In this document: one piece after another, positions 10,195 through 22,026 of the stretch
How positions within the stretch are numbered: the first letter of the stretch is position 1
Layout of the letters: the number at the start of each line of letters is the position of its first letter
Assembly: GCA_951217055.1 (NCBI GenBank)
Contig: OX578276.1
Location: 140,082,013-140,146,012, forward strand
Origin: Gerris lacustris
Lineage: Eukaryota > Arthropoda > Insecta > Hemiptera > Gerridae
Direction: 5' to 3'
Length of the DNA stretch: 64,000 nucleotides
Notes under the pieces: generated by a model
What the model was told of the DNA's origin: nothing
Databases searched by the model: none
What the model saw: only the letters and a program-made list of their open reading frames with translations
Program-made: the position numbers and the translations under genes

Positions 10195-10513
10195 AGATAT
10201 TCGACGGTGGTCTCTCCAATCTCAGCACTACTCAAGAAAAATAGTAAGTGGGAGTGGAATGGCGAGTGCCAGATATCATTTCCCAATATTGACCACCCCG
10301 GACTTCGATCAGCATTTCGTCGTACAAACGGACACATCGGAAGTGGGCCTTGGAGCGACTCTTTCACAGTTGCTTCCAGAAGGTGAATCAGTTGCCTACG
10401 CCAGCTGTTCGCTTTCGAGAAATGAAAGAACTATTCCGCCGTGGTATTGGCGGTGGAGAAGTTTTTGGCCATATATCAAGGGTACCAACGCATTGAGTGT
10501 ACGTGGGCTGTAA
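10195..10513 (+). pseudogene. Ty3/gypsy pol fragment (RT thumb to RNase H start), frameshifted
   Basis: Ty3/gypsy pol copies element RNA into DNA. Frame 1 (10195-10257) reads YSTVVSPISALLKKNSKWEW, the end of the RT connection. A shift with loss of roughly 15-20 codons follows. The frame starting at 10259 then has PILTTPDFDQHFVVQTD and SEVGLGATLSQ, the start of RNase H with its first Asp, and YASCSLSRNER. A second frameshift lies near 10440, after which VLAVEKFLAIYQG is read in another frame. There are no LTRs, integrase or gag nearby. It is an isolated 5'- and 3'-truncated relic. Confidence 0.85.
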
Positions 10514-10882
10514 ATAACAAAACATTTTCGAGTTGAGATTTGAGCTTCTGGACATCAGCCCTGCTTAGTCTTAAACTAAGAAATTGACAACAAAAAATTC
10601 ATGTATCTAAAAATCAGTCAAATTAATTCATTTACAAGGTGTTGTTACGACGAATATTCAAAAAATTGTCAAGAGTGAAGTACCTTTGTTTTTAAAAATA
10701 TTTACGTAGTAAAAGTTGTTCAAAATTAAAAGTTATGACAGATTGTCAATTATTAATATAATTACCCAACTTGGATTTTTTTTCCAAAGTTCATCGTAAC
10801 AACACCCTGTAAATAATTAATTGGACTTACTTTTTCAACTTCTTAGTTTTTAGACTAAGTTGAACTCGAAAATGTGTTATTC
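10512..10882. repeat. Palindromic repeat interrupted at its centre
   Basis: The left arm (ACATTTTCGAGTTGAG, CTTAGTCTTAAACTAAG, AATTAATTCATTTA) is the inverse of the right arm (TAAATAATTAATTGGA, CTTAGTTTTTAGACTAAG, CTCGAAAATGTG). The centre is occupied by the element 10635-10809. Confidence 0.7.
10635..10809. mobile_element. Mariner-type MITE, 175 bp
   Basis: The ends CAAGGTGTTGTTACGACGAA and TTCATCGTAACAACACCCTG form ~20-bp terminal inverted repeats, with TA on each side (10633-10634 and 10810-10811), the Tc1/mariner target duplication. Too short for a transposase. Confidence 0.75.
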
Positions 10883-10916
10883 AGTCAATCCGTGGACACT
10901 TTGTAGAAGTATATAT

Positions 10917-10923
<7 letters not shown>

Positions 10924-10986
<63 letters not shown>
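10924..10986. repeat. (AT)n microsatellite
   Basis: About 31 uninterrupted AT dinucleotides after a short CACAC lead. Confidence 0.98.
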
Positions 10987-10989
<3 letters not shown>

Positions 10990-12380
10990 TAAAGAAATCA
11001 TGTTATCATGTTAAGAGAAAAATCTGATTGATCACATAAACTGTCTAAAATTAATTTATTTCATTGTTGAAAAAGCACGATTTCTAGCTTATTTAAGCGT
11101 TAAGTTAATAAGCCAATTAATTTAAAGGGTAAAGAAATTGTCTTTCTATTTATTGTTTGATTAATACGACAGAAGTCGAACCTTAAGATCTGGAGACAAA
11201 TCTCTTTATAAGTAATAAGAGGTAGAAACCCCGCTTCTTTTTATTTTTCCCTTCCCCGGAGTATTATTAATTTTTCCTCCCCTTTTCGAATTTGGATAAA
11301 AAGAAATGTCGAAGTCTCCCTAAAAACTCTCTCTAACCCTTAGCCTCAAGACCCTCCTTGAGCTTTTTCATAAGGAGAATCTAAGGACCTTCTTCCAGTA
11401 GAGCAGGATAAAAAAATAAAAAAAATACTTCCCCCTCAGACCGGAGAAACGTACAAAAAAGTCAATTGAGACCAGAAATAAAAGAGGGTAAGGATTACTA
11501 GTTAGTAAAAGAAATAAAATAAAGGAAGGGTGCCGATCAACTTTTAACTCTTCTTAGTCAGATTTTTTTTACTGAATGTCTCATTAAAGTTTTTTTCTTG
11601 ATCCCCTCCTTTTCTCTAACATTTTTCGGGTTGTTTTCATTGTTGTGAGAGAGGTCGGACATTTTTTGACGTCGTCTTTCTGAGTCAATTAGGATTCTGT
11701 GGGAACTCTGGCGCTGGGTGACCTTTCACCCCAGGTTGCTTAGTGTTTAGGGACCCCGTGTCCGTTGTAAAGGAAGCACGAAACCGACGGTGTGCTCCCT
11801 ATGTTTCCTTTTATTGTTATTCCCTTGGCTTTTATTTGAAGCAGGAGACCCGCAGCTATTGCATTGTTGTCGTGTGCTAAGATGAGAAGGGTTCTATATA
11901 AAGAGTTACAAATATTCTGATTTCAGACTTAAAAACACTACTTAATGAAGCAGATATATATTTTTTATTATATAGATCAATTTTTCCCAAACTTGTTACG
12001 CCCGCGGCAAATATAAAGGAAATAGTCCGAGGCGCACCTATTACTTTAAGCAGGGCCGCCAAGAGCCAACCAGGGCCCCATGTCTATTGGTCTACTGGGC
12101 TCCTCAATTACCGGGCATCTAGGGATTATGGATACCCCTAAGGGTACAGGGGGGTCAAAGAGCATACCCCGGAAAACATTTTTGAACATAAAATGACTGG
12201 AAATACACTTTTGACACTATTTTGGCATTTACCCATCATACACAGTTACCATGCTTTTTTATGGAAACACTTATTAAAAGGATAATAAATACTTGATAGA
12301 AAGGCACTTATTATTTAACTTAGACGCTGTTTATCTCAATACTTCTTCTGTACCTTCATCAGGCCTAAGATATTCATCTT
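10987..12380. other. Spacer with two R-to-Y islands and hAT-like end fragments
   Basis: Segments 11465-11620 and 11655-11830 each go from purine/G-rich (AGAGGGTAAGG; GAGAGAGGTCGGAC) to pyrimidine/C-rich (CCCCTCCTTTTCTC; GTGCTCCCTATGTTTCC). At 11990-12090, TTTCCCAAACTTGTTACGCC and CAGGGCCGCC look like worn hAT termini, not assignable. No gene. Confidence 0.4.
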
Positions 12381-12441
12381 ATTGTCACTTGAACTAGAAA
12401 GGTTATTTATTCAAATAACCTTTCTAGTTCAAGTGTACAAT
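12381..12441. repeat. 61-bp hairpin, arms ~26 bp
   Basis: ATTGTCACTTGAACTAGAAA and GGTTATTT, inverse on the right around ATTC. It directly abuts the tail end of a family A fragment. Confidence 0.85.
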
Positions 12442-12445
12442 GTTT

Positions 12446-12660
12446 GCTTCCGAGCTTACCGAAGGTAATGGAAGCTATGTGATCGTTCTGAAGAACGAAA
12501 ATATTTTATATCTCCGATTTCAAAATTTCCAAGAGAAATCCGTTTCAGACATCAGGGAACATTTTTGGTCCCGTGTCTGTCTGTAGGTCTGACGTTCAAT
12601 TTTTGCGAACCACCATATCTTAATAACTACATGTCCCAACATAATAAGTCACAAACATAC
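12446..12660 (-). repeat. Family A 3' fragment
   Basis: Contains the tail hairpin (TTGCTTCCGAGCTTACCGAA reading inward), CGTTTCAGACATCAGGGAAC in family orientation, and GTGTCTGTCTGT. The 5' half is missing. Confidence 0.75.
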
Positions 12661-13655
12661 ATTTATTTTAATTTGCTATTTAGTTATATTTAAGTTTGAT
12701 ATAGGCGCCAGTTCAGAGTTAATTCGATATCTCCTTTACGAACTTATGTTAATTCTGCATTCAGAAAAAAAATATTATTGTTTGAACCTTGCATAGTCTA
12801 AATACACAAATTTAAAGGAATTCCGATGAACTTTTACAGCCTCTGAACTAAGAGGTAGAAAAATAAAGGTAATCTAAAGAAGTTTTCTTCATTTAACAAC
12901 TGGAGCCACCAACGACAACTGCAATTATGCAATTTCTCAATAGTTTCTAGACGAGAAGACACTGCTACAAAATACTGAAAACTATTATTCGTTCCTTGTA
13001 GTTAAGTTTTTAATCTTTAGACCGAAGATTCCAATAATTAAATTAGTTATTTATAAGGTTTTTGTGTTGAGTAATAGACATTGGTTAAACATTAGTTTGG
13101 AGCACCGCCTACTGGAGCTCCCCGTTTCACTTTCGTCTGCAAAGTGGAAAGTGATGAGAAGGAATCAGGAAACGCCTGTTTAAAAAAAGAGAGAAGTCAG
13201 AATAAATCGAAGCCTATTTGTCATTGAAGAAGAGAAGGAACCATGTTCTACCAGCATACCAACAAAGTATATCGAGAGAGTCCACTTGCTTTTATTACCC
13301 TTTTTCAGTTCCACAACATCTTTGGTCTAAATAAATGACATTTCATTCTTATAAAACCGAACTTTGTTAGAATTTTGCATAATTTTTTAGCAAAGGCTAA
13401 ATTGTTTTGTGCGAGGAATCAATATAAGGAAAGTATACTTCCCTGCAATTGCAATCAACACCAACAATCAACCGTTCAATTCCTAAATAAATCAAAATCT
13501 CCGTTGGAGACCGAATAAAGCATTATATAAAACCTAACGTAATCATCCTCATAGAAGTAGATGATCATGATACGTCTCTTACCATAACAGTAATAATTAA
13601 ATATGACTTTTATCTGTTATGACCAATCAATTTCGTGCTCAGCTCGCTTTAAGTT
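12661..13655. other. Spacer with an R-to-Y island
   Basis: 13140-13330 changes from AAGTGGAAAGTGATGAGAAG and AAGAAGAGAAGGAACC to CCACTTGCTTTTATTACCC. Otherwise AT-rich with no gene. Confidence 0.4.
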
Positions 13656-14510
13656 TAGTCCACACGGGACTCAATGCTGCGCGTGTCTGTTGCGCGGCTT
13701 TGTGCTGCGATTCAGAGCCTCAAAATGTCCATGAGTCCCCGGAGCACATTGCGGGTCTACGGGATACAAGTTTTTGAGACTAATCTAGTTCACACTGGGA
13801 CTCAATGATGCGCATCTTTGTTGAGGGGCTTCTTGCTGCGATTCAGAGCCTCATAATTGTTGAGTTGGCAATGCTTCATTTATTTATTATTTGTTTATTT
13901 ATGACATGATAGACGTCACTCAAGTTTATATAAATTTACTTTGATAGTTTTTGTATTCTTAGTCGAGTGTTTATTTTCTCTTGATGATGTTATATTAAAT
14001 AAAACTGACTTATTCAGTACCAACTAGCGCAGTGGTTTTTAACTTACTAACTTAAAGCACTCATTTCAATAATAATGTCCATGAGTCTCCGGAGCACATT
14101 GCGGGTCTACGGGATACAAGATTTTGAGTCTAAGCTAGTCCACACCGGGACTCAATGTTGCGTGTCTTTGTTGAGGGCCTAATGCTGCGATTCAGAGCCT
14201 CATAATGTCCATGAGTCCCCGGAGCACATTGTGGGTCTACGGGATACAAGATTTTGAGTCTAAGCTAGTCCACACCGAGACTCAATGTTGCGCGTCTTTG
14301 TTGAGGGCCTAATGCTGAGATTCAGAGCCTCATAATGTCCATGAGTCCCCGGAGCACATTGTGGGTCTACGGGATACAAGTTTTTGAGTCTTAGCTAGTC
14401 TACACCAGGATTCAATGTTGCGCGTATTTGTCGAGGGGCTGAATCGCAGCAGCGTCGATGTAGCCCAGCCACAAAGACGCGCAACATTGAGTCCCGGAGT
14501 GGACATAGCT
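13656..14510. mobile_element. TIR-bounded element built of 130-bp tandem repeats
   Basis: The outer ends are inverted: TAGTCCACACGGGACTCAAT at 13656, and ATTGAGTCCCGGAGTGGAC at 14486-14504. Between them ACTCAATG recurs at 13669, 13800, 14150 and 14280, and as ATTCAATG at 14410, a period of 130-131. One unit carries a 219-bp insertion. Each unit itself contains a copy of the terminal motif. GCTTTA on both sides may be a partial target duplication. It could be a non-autonomous DNA transposon that amplified its subterminal region. The minus-strand open frame 14330-14599 is repeat-derived. Confidence 0.7.
13858..14076. mobile_element. 219-bp insertion inside repeat unit 2
   Basis: Neighbouring units read CCTCATAATGTCC without a break. 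Here CCTCATAAT and ATAATGTCC are separated, with ATAAT at 13853-13857 and 14072-14076 as a possible 5-bp duplication. No clear terminal repeats. Confidence 0.55.
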
Positions 14511-15585
14511 TTAGAATGATTCAACCACCGTTCTTTACTCGAAAAATCTAAATTTGTTGTCTTCTGTTTACGCTTATTAAAAGCAACGAAATTCAACATT
14601 ACGTTTAAAACATAAAGATAAGTAGCAATGTTTCAATTATTATTGTTAATTTAAATTGTAATAAATCAATATTTACAAATATTTAATGATGTAAAATCCT
14701 GTTGATTTAACTTATTCGAGTACACTTTAGGTGATATCAACTCTATTATAATATGAAATATCCGAATTATAAATTTAATATATTAGATACACTTTTGATC
14801 GTCGAAAAAGACATTTGAAATGAAATATAAATATAAAATAATAAAAATGTAGACAAGTGCGAGGAAAGGAAAAAGTTAAGGGAAAAAGGTGGTGTTATTT
14901 AATGTCGGTTAGATTTGTGGTAAGGGGAAAAGGTTTGATAGAGGTAAAAGGGCTGAGGGGTGGCCGCGGGCGGCACAGCCCATGGTACTAAAGTCAATAT
15001 TTACCCAGTGGGAACAGTAGAGTTTGCCCCTTTTCTAACCAGAGACTTTCCTCAGCACGTCGAAGCAGACTTCCATCCCATAGCGAAACAGCTTACGCAT
15101 TATTATAGGCTTAATGCTTTCTCTACTTCACACACTCTACCAAAACAACGTAACAGAACCACAATTGTCCCTCTTTATTTTTTGTGAGAACTCTTAAGGT
15201 TGTTACATCTAACAAGATACAAGAGGGAAGAAAAAATAGACGATGACATCTCCTTTCATAAAAGATAAAATTAACTTAGAAAAAAAAAAGAAGAAACATT
15301 TTGTCTTTTTTTATGGGTAAAGTGGTTGTAGTTCATTTAACCATTTAAATGTTAAAGGTTTTTTGTTATTTAAAACAGTTTTTTTAAAAAAAATATTTAA
15401 GTAGTTATACTAAGACAATAATGTCGTAACGTGTTAAAATTCTATTACGTTGAAAAACGCTTTAAAATTGTATTACTGTTAACATCTAGATGTAACCACC
15501 ATCACACGTACGAAGTATTATTATTTTTCAAAGCAGCTTCCGTCATCTGTAGGGCTATAATCAGCGTAGGTATAAAAAAAAAAAA
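14511..15585. other. Spacer with R-to-Y island 14855-15185
   Basis: The left side is GAGGAAAGGAAAAAG and GTAAGGGGAAAAGG. The centre is GTGGCCGCGGGCGGC. The right side is CTTCCATCCCATAGCG and CTCTACTTCACACACTC. A 75-aa open frame (14960-15187) crosses it without recognisable motifs. Nothing else seen. Confidence 0.5.
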
Positions 15586-16734
<1,149 letters not shown>

Positions 16735-16850
16735 CAAAGCTATAATTACAAAGGGTGAGAGGTCAGGTTCGATACCCTGCCAGGAAGTATTCTTTTATAG
16801 TAAATTCTGATAAAATGTTTAATAATAATTAAATGTAACAATAAAAACCA
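16735..16850 (+). repeat. Family C fragment
   Basis: GGTTCGATACCCTGCCAGG and TGATAAAATGTTTAATAATA match 51395-51665 and the inverse of 59340-59420. The first motif resembles a tRNA B box, but no A box was found. Confidence 0.6.
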
Positions 16851-16895
16851 AACAAATGTGCATTAATAAGTGTTACGAGCTAGACAAAAAGCAAT

Positions 16896-17880
16896 AAAAA
16901 ATACGTGTGATGTCGCAGGACACCCGGTAAGAACAAGGTTCCTTACATTTTTCATTAAATACAAATTATAAAACCACACTGCTAAGTACGTATACGTTGC
17001 TGACTACTTATACATGGTGGTGTTAGAAAAGAGAAAATTAAAAGTAACTAACTGTTTTTACCTAGCGGAGTTAAGGCAAAATTAAAAGAAAATCATTATT
17101 TGTATCATTAAAGCAAGCGTCGTACAATAAATATGTATTGTTTATTGAGAAAAAAGTTAATCATAATGAGTTATTAGTTAAAAAGTATGTTTGTAGTTGT
17201 TAGGAAATAGGGCTGTTTTCTACCTGCCTGGCCTACTATTTTAAAATATCATAAAATATATCTCTTCCCTACTCAAAAACGTCTGCTTGTATCAGGTTGA
17301 AATTTTACATGCCTGTGTCAATTTTACTTTAGACGATGTGTAAGAAGAAGTTTTATTAAAATCGTTACGTTAGAACGTAAGATATCGGTAAAAACGTTGT
17401 TTTCTTTATTTTAAACGTTTAGGTCCTCTTTAATAAATTTAGCCATCTTTATCACCTCATAGCAGTGTTGGTGTTCGTTTTACTAAAATAAAATATTTAT
17501 AAAAGTTGTTAGTCTCATTAAATAGATGAAGTTAGCATTTATTCCCGTCCTAAAATTTCAATTTTAAATTTGATGCTTATGTTTAATCGAGCGTTGCGCG
17601 TGAATGCTTAGGCGGATAACGTTGTCAAACGAACTCAGCCTGGCCATTGGTAAAATGAACATGAGTACCAAATTTCGACTAAACTCTGTCATCTTTTACT
17701 AAGTTATCGTCATCGGTAGATTTCGTGACGCTTAGTTTGGGGAAAGTAATTTTGTGACGGTGATTTTGGTCGTTTTTTTCGGATTCACTCCTGGGCTCCA
17801 GAACGTGCCATAAGGAACTTCGTTCCAATAAAAATTAGCAGGAAATACCAGCAACACCACGGTCCCTAATCTCTCGCTGC
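16896..17880 (+). repeat. Family B repeat, near-complete copy
   Basis: The left part (CACCCGGTAAGAACAAGGTT, CACTGCTAAGTACGTATACG) and the body (CAGGTTGAAATTTTACATGCC, GGCGGATAACGTTGTC, CATTGGTAAAATGAACATG) match 36640-38220 in reverse complement. The right end is AAGGAACTTCGTTCC. Noncoding. The modules AAATTTCG and cg-rich CGTGACG are also found in chimeric A/B copies. No terminal inverted repeats found. Confidence 0.65.
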
Positions 17881-17984
17881 TCTGGAAGGAGAAAGGTTGC
17901 AGGGTTTTTTTTTTACGTCCAGTGAAAGTAAGCAGAAGATATTTAAATTAGGATTTTTATAAGTTTAAGTGAGATAGTAGGGTT

Positions 17985-18310
17985 GGGAAAGAGTGAGAGA
18001 GGTGGAGTCATGGAGAATAGGCTGGCTAACTTAACAATGAACGGGAGAAGGCTTTAGGGTTAAAGGAAGACTGGCCGGGACCACTGACAGGTGAGAGGGA
18101 CCCTGTCAGCTGGCATCCTCTTATCTACCCTACCCCATTCAAACTCTGCCATATTGACTCAACGGATACACACGGCACAAGATTAATTTGTTTCTTCAAC
18201 CTCAGTCACAAGGCACGCCCTATTTATCTGAGAGTACATATACCAGGGCCTCCATCTCACCGTGTCAACTAATTAAACCATCCACCATAAATAATTGCCA
18301 AGAGTGAATC
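17985..18310. other. R-to-Y island
   Basis: Bases 18001-18060 have 22 G and 7 C; bases 18121-18180 have 6 G and 21 C. The core includes CTGGCCGGGACCACTGACAG. No ORF or repeat match. Confidence 0.55.
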
Positions 18311-18552
18311 TAAGAGCAGCAAAAGAACAGGTTGAAATATCATCAGTTAAGAGAAAAGGGATCGTTTTAATAGAGCAGCATCTGGTATTTCAGCTTGTAG
18401 AGGTTAGAAAAATCGTTTACTAACCTGATTCAAGAAGGGAATTATGATTGCTTTTGAAAAAACGGAAGGAAGCGCATCCTTCCACTTCATTTTTACAAGC
18501 TTTTATTTAACTTGCAATGTTTGTATGTATGTATGTACATGTACAGGATGTA

Positions 18553-19500
18553 CAGGGTGGAACACTTACAGCTCAGCTTCTGTAATGGATAGAGATATGG
18601 GGTTTGCGGGGTATGAAAATTACATTATTCTACTTTAAATTTCTTTAATTTTATAACAACAAACTATTGGGTGAAAGTCATGCAGTGAATGTTTGAATTA
18701 GGGTCTTAAAATAAGTCGTTGTCCGGATAGTAATCGTTGTCTGCTATTATAGATTTGTTAGAATAAATAACCATATTATGGTGGAGTAGGGGTTCTTTGT
18801 AGGTAAGTGGGAGGAGTCCCTCAGTTTTATAATAAACATTGAAGAGTTGTGAAGAATGATGTTGTCTGGCATTGAAGATCAAATGCTAAATTACACGTCT
18901 ATACTAGATAGTGCCCCGTTCCATAGCTCCTTGCAAACAATTCAATACTTGCAAGAGAATTGCCCAGAATTCATTCAGCCAGGCGAGTGGCGACTCAAAA
19001 GTTGAAACCTAAATCCAGTTGGTTACTCTGTCTGGGGCTGGTTAGAACAAAAAGTGCACGTGGGAGGCAGAATAAAGGACGTTGATGAACTTCGAAAGAG
19101 GATTCTTCGTGCCTGGGATGATATGCGCCAATCAACTATTGCTGGGACCATATCCCACTGGAGATGGAGAGTGCAGGCTGTCGTAAATGAACTAGGAGGA
19201 CAAATTGAACCATACAAAAAGTAAAACTGTAAAATATGCATTCGTTTTTTTTGTAATTTTGTGAAATATTCATTTGTTAAATACATTTATTTGATCAAAA
19301 CTGCCCGGACAACGACTTCTTTTAAGACCCTAATTAAAACCGTCATTGCATGGCTTTCACCCAATAGTTTGTTAAGTTATAGATATGAAATTTAAAGTAA
19401 TGTAATGTAGTTTTCAGACCCCGAAAACCCCATATCTCTATCCATTACAGAAGCTGAGCTGTAAGTGTTAAGAAAGTGCGGTTTCTTTTCGCCCACCCTG
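18553..19500 (+). mobile_element. Mariner-family element with ~190-bp terminal inverted repeats
   Basis: It begins CAGGGTGGAACACTTACAGC after TA and ends GCCCACCCTG. The arms (18553-18730 and 19301-19500) match in inverse over about 180 bases, including ACAGCTCAGCTTCTGTAATG. The left arm lacks about 25 bp near its tip. Between the arms is a transposase C-terminal remnant. The unoccupied paralogue is at about 63395. The right TA is changed to AA. Confidence 0.85.
18907..19224 (+). pseudogene. Mariner transposase C-terminal fragment
   Basis: DDE/D transposases of the Tc1/mariner superfamily cut and paste at TA. The 106-codon frame begins DSAPFHSS, equivalent to the second catalytic Asp motif (D-G-AP-H). 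It passes an in-frame stop after WRLKS and continues NLNPVGYSVWG, where the third acidic residue of the usual SPDLNP motif is replaced by Asn. The rest (VDELRKRILRAWD, then ISHWRWRVQAVV) is a typical C-terminus, ending at TAA 19224. The N-terminal DNA-binding domain and first catalytic Asp are deleted. Confidence 0.85.
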
Positions 19501-19690
19501 AATGTTCGGGTCAAATCTTGCAACTGAATTTTAAAGCAGTTATCCTCAACCGATTGAATTGCAATTTTGCATACTCGTTAAGTTTGGATGACAATGCATG
19601 GTTAGCTAAGTGACGTCATTCTAAATCCAATATGACGGACTAGTTAGTAAGCACGCCCATGATATGGGTATCAAATAAAAGGGTTAGCTG

Positions 19691-20749
19691 AGAATACGAA
19701 AAAAAAACTTTTGTTGTCAACTTGTTCGAACTTTTTTTATAGTCAATTTTTTGTTTTATTTTTACTGCAAACATTATTTTAATACAGTTTACGTCATAAA
19801 TCAATTATTCGTTACACAGTTAACTAACTAATTTATTAAATTAATCTGCTTTTAATATTTCTTAACAGAAGTGTTTTTTGCATATGTACCTTCATTATAT
19901 TAGCATAAATGATCAATGATCATATCATAGAAATATTTTTAGATTTAATCAAATAAATATTGGTTTGGTATAAACGTTTTCCTTCTCCCCGGTGCTATCA
20001 ATGAACGTTCGCTTATGCATGCAATAAAGCTATTGGGAAGAGTTACTATTCCACCCTTACCTCAATCCTAGCAGTATGAAAAAAAAAATCTATATAATAT
20101 GTTAACTGAATATACAAACAAGTTTTTTTTTGTTTTTAGAGAATCTGAGAAAAGGGAATAAAACTCAATGATTGATTTATTTAACTGATTTGAAATCAAC
20201 CTACTGAAAAAGGTTGTGGATATTATGCATAAAATAGTGTGGAATCTGCTAAATACTATAAGTTATGGCGCTTTATGAAATTATTTGTATATTCTACAGA
20301 AACAATACATTTTCGCATTAACAATAAAGAAAACAAGATGAAAGCCTGAAAGCATAACATAAATCTGATAGATTCTGTTTCAAGCAAATATAGCTGATCA
20401 GAAGATGTTGAACACTTAAAGAAAAAGACATTTTAATAATAATTTAAGACCCATGCGATTTTATCTCTTCGAGACAGAGGGTCTTGCAACTAATTAGTTA
20501 AGATTGAGTCGGAAACCCTTATACAACAAGGTCTTTCCTTTCTACAACAAACTTCTGAAAATCGTAAAAAGAAAGGAATCTAGTTAATTGGTCGGTGCAT
20601 GAATTACATTTAACGACTGCAATACATTATGTAGGGAGATAGTTAACAACGTCAACTTTTATTATTATTTCTTTTTTTTTTTTTTAATCTTAAGTTCGGT
20701 TTTTTATCGCACTACAAGTTGCTACAAAACAGTTTTTCTCCTTCCCGTT
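19691..20749. other. AT-rich spacer
   Basis: No gene or family match seen. Confidence 0.5.
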
Positions 20750-21005
20750 ATCCTGTGAGAAAGCAGTGGTAGAAGTTGAAAGTTTTTACAGCTCCTGGAG
20801 CGTTAAGACCAAGGAGGGCAGGTTTCTGGCAAATAATAAAGTTTAGCGAAGAATAATGTTGTTGAGTGGGATGGGGTTCGAGTTGGGATTAGCATGGTAA
20901 TGAGGGGAGATTGCGTGGTTCTTTAGCCTTTAGCCCTTGGTAATTAGGTCTGAGCAACATCAGGTTCACCCTCCACTGGTTCCTTACTACTGTAGCCTGT
21001 AGCCT
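20750..21005. other. R-to-Y island
   Basis: G-rich left (CCAAGGAGGGCAGG, GTGGGATGGGGTTCGAG) and C-rich right (CCTTTAGCCCTTGG, TTCACCCTCCACTGG). No ORF or repeat match. Confidence 0.5.
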
Positions 21006-21212
21006 TTGACTAGTAACCGAACCAAATCAGCACCAACAACATGTATCATAATTAATTTATTGTTACCTCTCATAGAAAAAGGTCATAAACAGAACATGGC
21101 TTTTAGAATGAGCAATCTTCTACGATGGAGTTTTTTGTCACTAAATTCTCCTTCGGCTGCAATTAGTTTGGTAATTGTAATTATATACAACTTCTTTAGC
21201 AGAAGTACGTAA

Positions 21213-21560
21213 AATAGACTGCCAATTAGTGTGGTACACAGCTTCCTCGCATCCTATCACGTACTTTAATGATTTATGCTTTTACAAACCATTACTGTCT
21301 AATTTATTTAATTGTTTCCCCCGTTTTTTTAATGTCAAAATGGTTTTAATTTTTTTAGATAAACTAAAGTATCACTTAAGCAAAAGTTAAAGAGCGCAGG
21401 TTGAAATTAATCTGTTGCTATCTTCGGTCTACTTTCAACAAACCAACCAAATTTCATAAAAATCACATGAATGTTATCGTCATCGACCGAATTCGTTACC
21501 GCTAGTTTTTTTCAGATTCACTGACGGATTCTAAAAACTATTAATACTAGACTTAAATAA
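21213..21560 (+). repeat. Family A 5' half joined to family B 3' material
   Basis: Starts AGACTGCCAATTAGTGTGG at 21213 and follows family A to AAAGTTAAAGAGCGCAGG (about 21400). It then switches to a CGTCATCGACCGAATTCG and CAGATTCACTGACGG segment that matches the 3' part of family B (17705-17800). Confidence 0.65.
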
Positions 21561-21589
21561 AAAAAAAATAAAAAAAAAAATAAAAAATT

Positions 21590-21745
21590 GTTCTTTTAAT
21601 TTTTCCAACACCGCTAAGCACTAGTACTTAGTGTACTATATCTTTTAATTTTGCCTTAACTACGCTAAGTAGTGTACTATATCTTTTAATTTTTCCTTAG
21701 CTCCGCTAAGTACAAGTACTTAGCGTACTATATCTTTTCATTTTG
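21590..21745. repeat. Irregular tandem repeat, ~41-52 bp units
   Basis: GTACTATATCTTTT recurs near 21633, 21674 and 21725, each preceded by a variant of CGCTAAGTACAAGTACTTAGCG, itself palindromic. It lies at the edge of family B material. Confidence 0.7.
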
Positions 21746-21935
21746 TCTCTTTTCTAACTCCACCCCTATAAGTAGTTATAGCATAGCAAACTTGGTAGTG
21801 TGATTTTATCTTTACTTGTGTTTTTAAATAACTTTAAAAACTTTCCGTGTGTCCCTCTTTTTTTAATATAGTCTTCTTTTGTGTGGGTCGTAGAGGGTTA
21901 AATATTATAAACAAACTAAATTGTTTTAAAATTGG

Positions 21936-21970
21936 CTATATTTCGCCCCTCTCCGGGGCATATTCATGCC
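21936..21970 (-). ncRNA. Decayed hammerhead-like hairpin, PLE-2 left end
   Basis: The minus strand reads TGAATATGCCCCGGAGAGGGG then CGAAAT. The helix II and GAAA boxes are kept; the CTGANGA box is degraded. The same motif is in the PLE-3 arms. Confidence 0.35.
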
Positions 21971-22026
21971 TAAAACATCATTAAGAACCTTGTTAACATT
22001 TAAAATTATATGAAAATTGGCTGTAA

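Larger units (their letters stand above)
18490..19690 (+). repeat. Family H repeat interrupted by a mariner
   Basis: TTTTTACAAGC...TTTAACTTGCAATG (18490-18530) and GTTCGGGTCAAATCTTGCAA onward (19504-19690) are contiguous in the inverted copy at 63195-63435. This locus is therefore split by the element 18553-19500. Confidence 0.75.

Noticed and set aside
14330..14599. 89-codon minus-strand frame
   Set aside because: Runs across the last unit and inverted end of the 130-bp repeat element; other units do not keep the frame.
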